A DNA stretch of 64,000 bases from Harmonia axyridis (Eukaryota; Arthropoda; Insecta; Coleoptera; Coccinellidae), in the NCBI RefSeq assembly GCF_914767665.1, contig NC_059504.1:42811720-42875719 (forward strand), written 5' to 3'. The notes beneath the pieces were generated by a model. The model searched no databases and was not told where the DNA came from. It worked only from the letters and a program-made list of their open reading frames with translations. Below, one piece after another: positions 28,901 to 36,059 of the stretch (position 1 is the stretch's first letter; each line of letters opens with the position of its first letter). The translations under genes and the position numbers were made by a program.

Positions 28901-31900
28901 CTTATACATTTCCCGATAATTAGAAATAACATTTTTGTTATTTCTGTGTGAAACGTTAAAAATAATCACTTTTGTATTTCTGTCCAGGAGTAATTTCTTT
29001 TTCACGATTCATCGGAAGAAGTTGGAAGTCCGAAAACTTACTCTTGCTTTGTCCAGCTGAGCAAGAGCTTGGCGCTCTTTCTCCCTGCGAAGGGCTTCTT
29101 TTTCCTCGTCCAGTGATAAATCTGAAGATGGCTGTGAATAGTTCGAATCAGCGGAACCCTGAAAATAAAAACTTCGATGAAATTTTTTCAGTGAAGAAAC
29201 ACAATTATTTTCATTATAATTTCATGATAGCAGAAATTGCGCTAAATTTAAACTATTGCAAACTGACACTTGCTTCTCGAAGGCTCATAGAGAGAATAGT
29301 GGAGTGATGACTCAAAAAGACAACATTGATCTAGATGAACATGAAAGTGTAAACATAAAACATTGCAATTCACATGCATAACAGTGATAAATGATGTAAT
29401 GAGTTTGTCTGAAAATGATACTGTAGAATGGAAAGTATGAGTTTCCTCTTTTCATTGAAACCAGCGGTTTTTGACTCCATCGACTGAACTCACCTTAGGA
29501 CGAAGTATTAATATTTTTTCTTACGTATTTATCGGGCAGGTACATTTTCTGCAGTTTTATTAATTTACAAAATCCCAGATGTATTTTTTCGTCCAAAAAT
29601 CCGAAATGATCTACATTAATTCAAATTTCGAATAAATCTTGAAAGAATGAAGAAATTCACAGACGGATCTTTACAGAACCTATAAATGTAACTATAAATT
29701 TTAAGATTTTCATATTCAATTATAGCATTCCGCCGATAAGACCTCTTAAATCACTTCGAAGGAATGTGTCTGGAAGAATTTCAAACATCAGCGAAGAGAT
29801 CCACGGAATGTTAACGTTTTATATGCAATTAGAATTTAATGGATTATAAAAAAGCATTCTCGTACGCAATAACTCTTATATATTTTAGGCAAATCGTCTC
29901 CTTGAGTGACATTCGATCTTTTCCATTGTGTATTCTTCAGAAAATCTCTACACTTATGTTTACTAACAAAATTATTTATAGAACTTGAAGCATTTGAAGT
30001 GAACACGAAAAAACATAGAATCGAAAAATGATCGTGTTGAATTTCTGAACTTCAAACGTAACTATCGTATTTCTGACATAGCGAAAATTCACAACAACGC
30101 CCAGAACTTGGGAAAATATCCATTTCACACTTCACTCGGTCAATTCACAATTGATTATCTCTTATTGCTACAAATGTCTGGCATCATCGGCAGACACTGT
30201 CTGTTGCAGAAAATAGTTTTTATGCATGGCTGGAAGAGTTTCTGTAACATTTATCCAAACTAACTGTAATAGATCTACGGGTTTCTACATATTTTTACAA
30301 CACACATCCAACTAGGTACTTAATGAATGATATTTCAATCCAGTTTATAATATTCTTCCTCATCCTAAACTAACCGGTACGATTCGATTAAAATGGACAA
30401 GCAAATGATTTCCAAGATGGCTTGGACTTGTGCATGAAACTATCGAACTATCTAACTCAATATTTATGTGTTAATTTGCTAACTATTGTTTTTTTCTTAC
30501 CAGAGATGTGTACTTTGACATAGGTTAGATGATGTGCCACTGCAAGCATGCGATAATAATTTACAAGTGATTAGCAAACCAGATCCGAAAGAAAGATTTA
30601 GTATCATCAATTCTAATTGTCCTTCCGTATAAGTACAACGTTTTTATTTTATTTATCTTCTTGGAGGTACCAATGGCAATGGTATTGTTTAAACGACAAT
30701 GCAAGCACAACTGATTTTACTAGTTTGAAATTTACTGATTCTCCTAGCAAAGATCGAGATACGAATGGTACCTTTTCAATTCGATGGGATTAACAATTTT
30801 TCATTATTAATCACTTATACAGTGATTACATTTTATATTACTGTTAATATAAAAAATCAAATATTGTTTTATTTCAATATCAAAAATTGAAATATTCATC
30901 CATTCTGTCATCGCTGTTCATATCATTTACGTTAAGAACTCCTAAAACTACTGGCTATTGCTTTTTTCTGGTCCAAATACTTCGCGATTTGATCATGGCT
31001 TGTAAAGGTCTAGGTTCCTAGTCACTCGGGAATTAAAGGAAATAAAGAGGCCAACACACTGACCAGAAGAGTTTCAGTAGAAGAAAAGAACGAAAGTGAA
31101 ATACTCTGTCGGAATTTTTCTGGGTTGGATAAATATAAATAGTTTCTTCGAAATTTCCATACTGCGAGATCTAAGAAGTATCTGGATCTTATGAAGGATA
31201 TGCTACACATCCTCACTGGATTCCTTAGAAGGCATTGCCAAACCAATTGCAGGTTTGATGTTGTCATTATATTTTGGCATTCAGATACATATTTATTGGA
31301 CCTTCTTTAAAATGGGATTTTTATCATTTCACTCGTCATAGGTTTCCTTTAAAATATTTCCTTTCAAGATGAACAAAATCACCAGTGTGCATTATATACT
31401 AACTGACAAAGAAACTGCAACACCCAGAAGGAGCTGTTCAAATTTTAAATTTTTTTTGGTAAAACCTATATAGTATAGCAAGGAGAAAATGATTTAATTT
31501 GGAGAAAAAAAGGTTTCTTCATGAAAACAATTTTTGTTACTCAAATATAGTATTCGTTGTTTGCAAGTTTTTTAAATTTTACAACAAACCAGCTGTTCGA
31601 GGAGATCCAAAGTCGATGTTTAATTTTTGTTAATATACCTAGAGCACGTGTACGTGGAATAATATCGCCAGTTAAGTTAATTTGAAAGAGGTGGTATTTT
31701 TGGTCTACGGGAGGCGGGGTTGTCATTTCGAGAAATCGCTAACCGTACGAACAGAAATCCAACTACTGTTATGAGATGTTGTCAAGCGTAGTTTAATAAT
31801 GCCCAAAATCAAAGAAGAGTCGAAGAAGAGTAGGCACCGGACGTCGAAGGGGCACAAATGAAGTTCAAGATCGACGTCTAAGACTTATGGCCATTAGAGA

Positions 31901-34218
31901 CCAAATTGTCGCAAATCAGTCTATAATGGCCATAAGTTATAGACATCGATCTTGAATCTTTTGCCATGGCCGCCCATATCCACCGATCTTTCGTCCATAG
32001 AGCATGTTTTGGAAATATTTGGATATTTACTCTAGCCCCAATGGACTTTGGCGGCTCTGAGACATGAAGAAGAGGTTGCTTGGGATAGTATCCCTCAAGA
32101 AGAAATAGACCAACTCATGCCAAGACCTGTTGGGGTGTGTATAGATAATCGCGGTGGTCAAACACATTATTAACAAATTTATTAAAGAAAAATTGTGAAC
32201 CCTTCGTTTTTTCCTCCAAATTTCAATCATTTACTCCTTGCTATACTATGATTCACCAAAAAAAATTAAATTTGAACAGCTCCTTCTGAGTGTTGCAGTT
32301 TCGTTGTCAGTTAGCGTAAACACAAGAATCGTTCACTGAATTCGGAATTAATCCATAAAAACTCGAGTAAACAGCAATCATTCCATATCCTCAACACTTA
32401 GCAGATTCGCTAGAGGATGAGTCACTATCATAACAAATAATATCTCATCGGTGTAATGCTCACAAATCTATCCGGGTTGAAATAAATATTTCCGCATTTT
32501 AGTTAACCAGATCCAAACAATTCTCAGCTGAACTGCGAAGGAACTAGGTGAGTGCGTTTCCTCAATGAATTGTGTACAGAAATAAATACATTGGAACCTT
32601 CAACATACACTGCGTCAATATGAGTTACACGGATCTAACTGAAAGAACAAATTGTGTATATAGGTCGGGTTAACCTATTTGTGAGATGCACATATAAAGA
32701 AGAAGAATTGACAAATTTCCTCGATGAATAAGGGGAGCAACCAGTTCTGGTAGCATTTATTCTATGGTTTAGTTTAGGTACTCCTTATTTCGCTCAGATA
32801 AAATTCGATGTAAATTAGAAGAATGAATGATTTTTCAAATAGAAACACATAGGAATTTGTCAGATTCATGGTCTGATTGGTTTTATTTATTTGATGAAGA
32901 CAAATAAAAATTATTCCGTCATCAATTCAGTCTTTTTAACTTTTATTTTGTTTATGAAATAGTCTAATAAAATTTCATTCGTGCTTGAATTAATCTCATA
33001 AGTTCCTCTTTTATTTCATAAATCAACTAAGTTGAAGGAAAGAGAAATGTCATGAGTCGCGATATTACCATTGACTACTTATCACTCTTGTCGAAAGAAC
33101 CAATCAAAAGCTCTAGTCAAGTTCGAAATTCCTCAGAGTAATAAACATGGATAGGGGGAGCATAATATATGTCATTTTCAGTGAGCAAATTTTGTCTCCA
33201 ACATGAACTATCAAATTTGACATGAAGTGCGCGGAAATGAAAACATATCATGATACGATATTTCACCCAATTCGCTAGTTTCTCCACAAAGAACGCACTT
33301 CTTATATCCCAAAGTGAATCAACGTTTCATATTACCTCAAAATATATCGAAATAAATACCTAAATATATCAGAAATTCAAAGAACAAACTTCAAGCGCGC
33401 CAAACAACGTGAAAAACCGATGACACTAGGAGAGCAAAAACCTTGGATTTCAGCAGGTAGATACAGAAAATAATAAATATTCTGCTCATTTTTAATTCGA
33501 CAATTAGGAAAAATATCGGAATCCAAATATTCAAATTTGCATATTTAATCTTGAATCACTCAAATAAATATATTTCATTCAATATAATATACATTCATAA
33601 CGATGTAGTAAAATTGTGGATTTGATGATATATCACAATCCGACCACGTAATCTAACCATGTTGGGGACATGTAAAATTTGCGTATACTCCCTTTATCTA
33701 TATTTATTATTCTATGATCTATTCTATTTTATTGAAAAATTCTTGTATGATAATGTAAATTGAAATTAATTTTCTTTTAATCCCATCCAATCCAAAACCG
33801 CACCATTCGCATTTTATTCAAAAAGAATCTGAAAGGATCACAGGACACACGAAATTAGATTTTAAATAATCTTTATAAACCTAAATATCAATTAGCACAG
33901 TTTTTCAAACTAAACATGAACAAACAACATAGATTAAAACACTATATTTTCAAGGTATCCACTCGAAACTACAAGGATTGCACAAAAAATCTACAACAAT
34001 ATTACAGTTACAGGGCAAAACTGCTGACCTAGCTCTTGAAAATTGTAATTTACTTTAAAATCGTTAGGTCGATTCCAATTAGGAGCATACAAGTACATCG
34101 GTATTGGATTTGGATTAGTAAGCGAATCAATGATGAGACATACCTGTGTGAATAATTTATTATATCCTTGATTATTATAGTTGCTATAACCCATCATGTT
34201 TTGTCATTTCCCACACTT
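4582..34218 (-). CDS. Ca-beta: Voltage-gated calcium channel beta subunit, whole gene span
   Basis: This is the cytoplasmic beta subunit that binds the alpha-interaction domain in the I-II linker of high-voltage-activated calcium channels and promotes their surface expression and gating. Nine coding exons on the minus strand (34197-34144, 29158-29042, 18941-18822, 16970-16772, 14331-14100, 12291-12027, 11429-11262, 9887-9776, 5129-4930) join with matching phases to 488 codons. Domain order is a short N-terminus, SH3 core (about residues 58-135), HOOK linker (about 136-190), guanylate-kinase-like domain (about 195-390) and a charged tail. The kinase P-loop is degenerate (VGPSLKGYEV), as in the family, so no nucleotide kinase activity is expected. 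The introns hold nearly all the transposons of the left half. Longer isoforms with other first exons may start outside what I can see. The span given includes the 115-codon extension after the first stop and the proposed 5' leader. Confidence 0.93.
4930..5129 (-). CDS. Ca-beta: Ca-beta exon 9 (charged C-terminal tail to first UAG)
   Basis: The acceptor CATGACCAG at 5130-5131 gives phase agreement with exon 8. The exon reads VPTFQTTHRRTRLERERE and continues with Arg/Glu/Tyr/Asp-rich sequence to GSSRRALNAI and a UAG at 4932-4930. Such low-complexity charged tails are usual for the variable C-terminus of insect beta subunits. The odd feature is that the same frame stays open for another 115 codons after this stop (separate entry). 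Confidence 0.85.
5547..6308 (+). mobile_element. 762-bp hAT element remnant with GTCACACA duplication
   Basis: Both sides carry the 8-bp duplication GTCACACA (5539-5546 and 6309-6316), and the ends are TAGGGATTC and GAATCCCTT. Subterminal regions are full of CAAGTAGCTTGA/TACTTGA motifs in both orientations, a typical arrangement of hAT transposase-binding repeats. The interior keeps only the C-terminal dimerisation part of a hAT transposase, so it is an internally deleted, non-autonomous copy. Confidence 0.88.
5883..6083 (+). pseudogene. hAT transposase C-terminal dimerisation fragment
   Basis: The 66-residue frame includes LSTPASSAPVERQFSRADLT, TKTRNRLGDKSIRCL and SLMANYEI. This is the hAT family C-terminal dimerisation motif (A.S...ERlFS..g...t..RnrL). 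The catalytic core and zinc finger are missing because the element has lost its middle. The upstream bases encode nothing I can join to it. Confidence 0.85.
6545..6860 (+). pseudogene. Relic of Tc1/mariner transposase N-terminus
   Basis: Broken frames read CNEVIEIHHKNGENFAATVR, then after stops LGQVSDKKNRLRHSRITKNI. These match the paired helix-turn-helix region of the same broad transposase group as the DD41D copies (pattern IHYKNGEN...TVR...GQVSD..NR.R..R). No catalytic part follows. Confidence 0.55.
6861..8699. other. No gene recognised (Ca-beta intron 8)
   Basis: This is AT-rich intron sequence with no recognisable open frame, repeat or RNA gene. Confidence 0.5.
8700..9355 (-). pseudogene. 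3' fragment of RNase H-bearing LINE
   Basis: A 165-residue minus-strand frame carries the RNase H segment VCLVWVSDHSRIKGN (usual form VWVPGHSGIKGNE.AD), then FIDPEPFCGIG, and a C-terminal zinc knuckle CRFCGEEEETLDHLVTEC (C-x2-C-x8-H-x4-C). These belong to the end of ORF2 of I/R1/LOA-type non-LTR retrotransposons. The reverse transcriptase is absent: the copy is 5' truncated. Relatives lie at 10484, 21745 and 31005. Confidence 0.85.
9776..9887 (-). CDS. Ca-beta: Ca-beta exon 8 (end of GK domain, Pro-rich linker)
   Basis: This 112-nt exon (phase 0 to 1) encodes AYWRATHPENAPANVPRAIV and a Pro-rich stretch ending GRPTLP plus one base. The AYW.ATHP motif closes the conserved domain. The acceptor is TTTTTCAG and the donor GTACTG. 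The 4.6-kb intron that follows holds a LINE relic and the hAT element at 5547-6308. Confidence 0.95.
10484..10935 (-). pseudogene. Second copy of the RNase H LINE 3' end
   Basis: The minus strand encodes KKFLRNFDSTRSKKYLDLNR, then MGLTQNDECRFYREKEETSD and HLRTECLAIASQR. It is the same protein end as at 8700-9355, but one zinc-binding Cys is now Tyr and the frame is broken upstream. Confidence 0.8.
11262..11429 (-). CDS. Ca-beta: Ca-beta exon 7 (GK domain, C-terminal part)
   Basis: This 168-nt exon (56 codons, phase 0-0) runs VLQRLIKSRGKSQTRHLNVQ, MVAAEKLAQCPPELFDVILD, ENQLEDACEHIAEYLE. It matches the family's end of the guanylate-kinase-like domain almost residue for residue. Acceptor TTTTCACAG, donor GTAAGC. 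Confidence 0.97.
12027..12291 (-). CDS. Ca-beta: Ca-beta exon 6 (GK domain, central part)
   Basis: This 265-nt exon (completes a CGA Arg codon, ends phase 0) encodes IIITRVMADISLAKRSLLNN, then PSKRAIMERS, EVQAEIERIFELA, QLVVLDCDTINHPSQLAKTS and ends IVYLKISSPK. This is the central part of the guanylate-kinase-like fold forming the groove that holds the channel's interaction helix. Acceptor TTCTAG, donor GTCAGT. Confidence 0.96.
12333..13043 (+). pseudogene. Internally deleted mariner transposase
   Basis: After a terminal sequence TTAGGTGTACAACTTGC, the plus strand encodes MSAYKPNSRHLREVLIFCLN and ERTCRKWFQRFKKGDFDVED, the mariner N-terminal helix-turn-helix. Later frames give WWDQLGEVYYELKKS and FFQQGIRRPSERWKKIVASD, the mariner central and C-terminal parts. 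The catalytic middle is deleted and frames are shifted. It lies in the intron between Ca-beta exons 5 and 6, directly next to the DD41D copy at 13045. Confidence 0.85.
13045..13978 (-). mobile_element. DD41D Tc1/mariner deletion derivative, copy 1
   Basis: The ends are inverted repeats (GGGTGCTTTTTTTAGAGC at the left, TATCTCGAAAAAAACACCC at the right). The minus strand keeps an open 186-residue block with LTVLCALWAGGIIGPYFFKN, WFQQDDATCHTARATIDLL and SCDLTPLDYFLWGYVK, the second and third catalytic aspartates 41 residues apart. The first aspartate lies upstream in another frame (NDEAHFW). Helix-turn-helix and early catalytic regions are lost at the same junction seen in other copies. Confidence 0.9.
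14100..14331 (-). CDS. Ca-beta: Ca-beta exon 5 (HOOK and start of GK domain)
   Basis: This 232-nt exon (enters with two bases, leaves with two) encodes DESDSVGNARSGKTLTTPP, a Lys-rich HOOK stretch KEKKKPFFKKQE, then the start of the guanylate-kinase-like domain VPSMRPVVLVGPSLKGYEV and MMQKALFDFLKHRFEGR. It ends GGACG before the donor GTAGGT. The missing Walker Gly-Lys pattern is normal for this family. Confidence 0.96.
14340..16690. other. No gene recognised (Ca-beta intron 4)
   Basis: AT-rich intron sequence. I see no open frame with recognisable motifs and no clear repeat. Confidence 0.5.
16772..16970 (-). CDS. Ca-beta: Ca-beta exon 4 (SH3 core end and HOOK start)
   Basis: This 199-nt exon (phase 0 to 1) begins EKYDNNWWIGRLVKEGCDIG, the most recognisable SH3 segment of the family, then FIPSPVKLENLRL, then a Ser/Gly-rich linker ending RGSTPPTPG that opens the HOOK. 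The donor is GTATGT; the split Gly codon is completed by exon 5. Confidence 0.96.
17130..18110 (-). pseudogene. Decayed mariner transposase
   Basis: Minus-strand frames read ENASQATENVNRIYGPDTVT, ANYEQFWFRRFSFSNFDV, APRTGGPIVRNVDEINDIVE, then TGGEKWITYDN and GIVFHQDNARPY. These are successive parts of a mariner DD34D transposase, including the catalytic QDNARPH region. Several frameshifts and stops break it. Ends are approximate because I could not fix the inverted repeats. Confidence 0.8.
18822..18941 (-). CDS. Ca-beta: Ca-beta exon 3 (SH3 core, first part)
   Basis: This 120-nt exon (40 codons, phase 0-0) contains VAFAVRTNVAYDGTLDDDSP and ends FDVRDFLHIK. It is the first half of the family's SH3 core. 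The acceptor is TTTTTTCAG and the donor GTGAGT. It follows a 10.1-kb intron filled with LINE, mariner and 404-bp elements. Confidence 0.96.
19026..20698. other. No gene recognised; contains two hairpin-forming repeats
   Basis: Within this intron, GCGATTTACTTTAC near 19996 returns inverted near 20070, and AGGAGAAGTGACTTTTCATG near 20411 returns inverted near 20480. These may be ends of small MITEs. A 117-residue plus frame at 19766-20119 has no recognisable motif. Confidence 0.35.
20699..21637 (+). mobile_element. DD41D Tc1/mariner deletion derivative, copy 2
   Basis: It begins CGGTGTTTTTTTTCGAGG and ends CTCTAAAAAAAACACTCT. The plus strand starts MNRLTPEQRLQIV, meets a stop, then jumps from RNTYRAL directly to HFILFSDEAHLWLNGYVNKQ. 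WFQKDGATCHTACATIDLL and LTPLDYFLWGYVK follow, then a frameshift at about 21350 before the conserved end SRGGHMPEIIFKM. All three catalytic aspartates are present, but the DNA-binding region is missing. Confidence 0.92.
21745..22335 (+). pseudogene. Third copy of the RNase H LINE 3' end
   Basis: The plus strand reads VFFVLVPGHSGIKENEEDNT, then KNFLRNFYTARSENYLDLSK and MGLTENNEFRFCGNEQETPD, HLVTECLAI. It is the same ORF2 end as the relics at 8700 and 10484, now in the other orientation and frameshifted. Confidence 0.8.
22686..22949 (+). repeat. Diverged relative of the 404-bp element (A part)
   Basis: The order TCTCTAATTATGTGG ... CAATGCAAAAATCACTAAACG ... GTGAATTAGATGAAATAATG parallels the first 267 bases of the 404-bp element with many substitutions. 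The DD41D copy at 22950 begins where its hairpin part should continue. Confidence 0.5.
22950..24686 (-). mobile_element. DD41D Tc1/mariner copy 3, split by a nested insertion
   Basis: The left end GGGTGTTTTTTTTAGAGC starts at 22950 and runs to the TTCT at 23070-23073; the element resumes at 23886 and ends in CACCC at 24686. The minus strand has MITNFFIPELNNHDVQELWF, QQDVATCHTALATIDLL and LTPLDHFLWGYVK, and an upstream frame VLFSDEAHFWLNGYVNKQ. Its deletion junction (RTARVLFSDEAHFW) differs slightly from copies 1, 2 and 5. Confidence 0.9.
23074..23885. mobile_element. 404-bp element with an inverted copy of itself nested inside
   Basis: The insertion is 812 bp, flanked by TTCT (23070-23073 and 23886-23889). 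The outer copy is 23074-23340 plus 23749-23885, together 404 bp. Inside lies an inverted copy at 23341-23744, also 404 bp, flanked by AGAA, the complement of TTCT. Each copy has a 267-bp part and a 137-bp part that folds into one long hairpin (GTACAGAAGGC pairing with GCCTTCTGCAC, tip GCCACTTCGTGGC). There are no terminal inverted repeats beyond three bases. Confidence 0.85.
25100..25170. repeat. Hairpin relic of the 404-bp family
   Basis: CTCGTTCATTCAAAAACTC ... GGCTAGTTTTTGAATTTTAA ... GTGCCTTCTGCAC matches the hairpin part of the 404-bp element with substitutions. Confidence 0.5.
25260..26058 (-). pseudogene. RNase H part of an R1/I-like LINE, 3' half
   Basis: Minus-strand frames include SSIWFTDGSKSEGTQALAYT (RNase H start), KMRDDICRLCGTEV (C-terminal zinc motif) and intermediate decayed frames. 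It appears to be the continuation of the reverse-transcriptase end at 27080-27560, separated by the plus-strand LINE between them. Confidence 0.65.
26059..27066 (+). pseudogene. Truncated non-LTR retrotransposon with FADD motif
   Basis: The plus strand reads LKYIGVTGGPL, then YLAGRTQSVRVGGEMSDGRS, FGIPQGTVLGPILFSIYING and ILGFADDTAVFY, the reverse transcriptase fingers and palm with the FADD active site. After KNWLEHHL the frame jumps to LKYSVSVWSGALKTHIRPLE and ends in ADLVQMRS at 26733, so the middle is deleted in frame. The 3' end is a TTA-rich tail near 27050-27066. A 35-bp tandem duplication lies at 26905-26975. Confidence 0.82.
27080..27560 (-). pseudogene. R1/I-like LINE reverse transcriptase C-terminal relic
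   Basis: The minus strand encodes ESFFRKTWGIKPEMILWLYT and QLQKLQMLPYISIMRAIYAT, PTPDLEVLLDLPPLN. This matches the thumb region that follows the active site in R1/I-type ORF2 proteins. The RNase H part continues at 26058-25260 beyond the inserted LINE. Confidence 0.75.
27836..28734 (+). pseudogene. Mariner element with deleted catalytic core
   Basis: Inverted repeats (left GCGTGTATTTAAAGTAAGG with TCTCC, right the complement of GGCGTGTATTAAAAGTAAGG with TCTCC) are bounded by TA dinucleotides at 27834 and 28735. The plus strand gives IHRQLEEVYGEKCMDVKYVR, KWCREV, then in another frame RLTLNELAEKHQDVCSRESI and FLDSIVTGD, after which the protein jumps to KKHLGGMKFANDEEVHEVVI and the usual C-terminus. 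Everything between the first catalytic Asp and the C-terminus is gone. Confidence 0.85.
29042..29158 (-). CDS. Ca-beta: Ca-beta exon 2 (GSADSNYSQPS...)
   Basis: This 117-nt exon (39 codons, phase 0-0) starts GSADSNYSQPSSDLSLDEEK and ends in RQALAQLDKAR. It matches the strongly conserved region where all beta-subunit isoforms converge before the SH3 core (vertebrate form [20 protein letters not shown]). The acceptor is TTTTATTTTCAG and the donor GTAAGT. Confidence 0.95.
29160..31000. other. No gene recognised (Ca-beta intron 1)
   Basis: AT-rich intron sequence with no recognisable frames, repeats or RNA genes. Confidence 0.5.
31005..31260 (+). pseudogene. Fourth, short relic of the RNase H LINE
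   Basis: The plus strand keeps SHSGIKGNKEANTLTRR-like and FLRNFHTARSKKYLDL-like stretches in shifting frames, matching the relics at 8700, 10484 and 21745. It ends shortly after the segment for LRRHCQ. Confidence 0.65.
31399..32316 (+). pseudogene. Decayed Tc1-like element, copy A
   Basis: The terminal repeats CTAACTGACAAAGAAACTGC and its inverted partner (TTGCAGTTTCGTTGTCAGTTAG) are adjacent to TA. Plus-strand remnants read MPRARVRGI, TGGGVVISRNR, GRRRGTNEVQDRRLRLMAI and, near the end, a DMKKRLLGIV-like stretch corresponding to LRHELQAAWDSIPQEEID of copy B. The catalytic middle is deleted. Confidence 0.82.
32330..33980. other. No gene recognised (Ca-beta intron 1)
   Basis: AT-rich intron sequence; I see nothing recognisable in it. 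Confidence 0.5.
34144..34197 (-). CDS. Ca-beta: Ca-beta coding exon 1 (short N-terminus)
   Basis: The exon encodes MMGYSNYNNQGYNKLFTQ and ends in CAG followed by the donor GTATGT, phase 0, which matches the phase 0 acceptor of the next exon (GSADSNYSQ). I chose the first of two adjacent ATG codons at 34197. A possible acceptor (TTCCAG) lies 21 bases upstream of the ATG at 34219-34220, so a spliced 5' leader is likely. I know this kind of short, Tyr/Asn-rich start as one of the alternative N-termini of insect beta subunits, but that rests on memory and phase agreement, not on an alignment. Confidence 0.75.
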
Positions 34219-34661
34219 CTGGAATAATTTGCCTATTGATAGGAATGAATAGAAGTTTAATTGCTTCCGATGAAGTCGCCACTAACTTTTAATGGGTTGT
34301 TTCAAAGTGTAAAGATGGATAAGATTTATCTCAGAGGAGACATAGATGAGAGGAAGATTATGAAGGAGAAAACTGGACATTTGTTGAAGCACTAGATCCT
34401 TACAACATCAAATGGTATACAATGTTTTATCTAGTCATTGTATTCAACGTTTTTCCGATCAACATGGACTGGAAAATAGACAAATTCTCACACTTGGATA
34501 AGAAAATGGTTTTCGAATGATTTTCACTCATGAACATCGACACCTGGAAAATGTGTAAATGGAAAACACTGTTTTGACGAAAACTACTCATACAGTGATG
34601 CAGAGAAACACGTCAAGATTGTGTACATTCGTAACTAAACGCCAAAACATCGCCAACTTAC

Positions 34662-35030
34662 GGAGCTTTCCGAAGAAAAATCTCTGCGTGACTAGAGTGT
34701 ACACATGGAAGGGGGGGTGGAGAGAACGGCTGTGCGCGTGCGTTGTTATCGATTTGAACAACTGACTGGTTACGTAGAATGCGAGAAGGGGGCAGAATGT
34801 TGATTTACATCACGTTTTCTGCCAAGGCAGAGTTGACGGTTCGGGGAAACTCCATTGAAAAATCGGAAAAGCTGTACTGCAGTAGAGCGAGTATCGATTC
34901 CGACCGCGGGAATCTTGGACGTGGATAACACGTTTTCCATAACCTTGTGGCTAGTCGCTCTAGAATAGCGTGGGACAACTAACAAAGCGTGATCGAAACA
35001 TTGTTTTTGTGCGCTTGATCCACGGAGGAG
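34662..35030 (-). promoter_or_regulatory. Candidate promoter and 5' non-coding exon of Ca-beta
   Basis: This stretch is clearly richer in G+C and CpG than its surroundings and has no long open frame. On the minus strand it ends in a donor-like GTAAGT at 34661-34656. A matching acceptor TTCCAG lies at 34219-34220, just upstream of the first coding ATG, which would make a 443-bp intron. I infer a 5' leader exon with the transcription start near 34800-35000. No TATA box stands out. Confidence 0.35.
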
Positions 35031-35592
35031 AGAAGAGAGCTAATATTTTCGTTGGGTATTCGAATTTTGCGAATAATATAAATTCAAATGATGATTCCAC
35101 ACACTAATTTAAGGGGGCTAAATACAGTGTGATCCAACGAAAACTTAACACCTCGATTTACCGGATTTTTAAATGAAAATGTCAAAATCGCTCGGACACG
35201 TCAATTTCTGATTCGAAGGGGAAAAACTTTTTCGCTCTTCGCATCCCCGTTATTAAAACCCCCTAACAGGAGTTCGTAATACAACCCCTTGATTTTGAAT
35301 AGGGATAAGGAGTGTTGCCATACCTCATTTTGAAGATCTTATCGAGTACTATCAGATCCTAAGATATCGTTTAAAAATTTCCATCGATAACAAAATGACA
35401 GGTATAATAGTGAAACAGAGTTCTTACTACTAAATATACTAACTGACAAAGAAACTGCAACACACAGAAGGATATGTATAAATTTTAATTTTTTTTTTTG
35501 ATAAAACATAGATATTATAGCAAGCAGTAAATGATTATGGAATTTGGAGAAAACACCTTTACAAGGTTCACAATTTTTTTCCAATAAATTTG

Positions 35593-36050
35593 TTAATAAT
35601 GTATTTGTCCACCGCTATTATCTATACACACCTCAACACGTCTCGGCATTGAGGCAATAAGGTGGTCTATTTCTTCTTGAGGGATACTATCCCAAGCTGC
35701 CTGTAATTCATGTCTCAAAGCCGTCAAAGTCCGTGGGGGCTGGAGTAAATTTCCAAGCCTTCTACCCATGATATCCCAAACATGCTCTATGGGCGAAAGA
35801 TCGGGGGATCTGGGCGGCCATGGCAAAAGATTTACATGGGTCGCTTCGAAAAAGTTTAAACTAATTCTGGCAACATGAAGTCGGGCATTATCTTGCTGAA
35901 ATAGTGGATTCTCGAGACGGTTAAGATAAGGGAGAACATATGACTCCTCTATTTCGTGAAGGTAACGCAGCGCTGTCATGTTACCTCGACTTAATACTAA
36001 AGGTGATCTACTTGCATGTGCAATAGCACCCCATATCATAACGCCTGCTG
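35593..36050 (-). pseudogene. Tc1-like transposase, C-terminal part
   Basis: An uninterrupted frame encodes GVMIWGAIAHASRSPLVLSR, PLFQQDNARLHVARISLNFF and PWPPRSPDLSPIEHVWDIMG. The second Asp (QQDNA) and the Glu (SPIEH) are 34 residues apart, the DD34E signature. It ends in IDNSGGQIHY. The N-terminal half lies beyond the inserted element. Confidence 0.9.
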
Positions 36051-36059
36051 TCCAGTGTA

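Noticed and set aside
28972..29307. 111-codon plus-strand frame
   Set aside because: It is antisense to Ca-beta exon 2.
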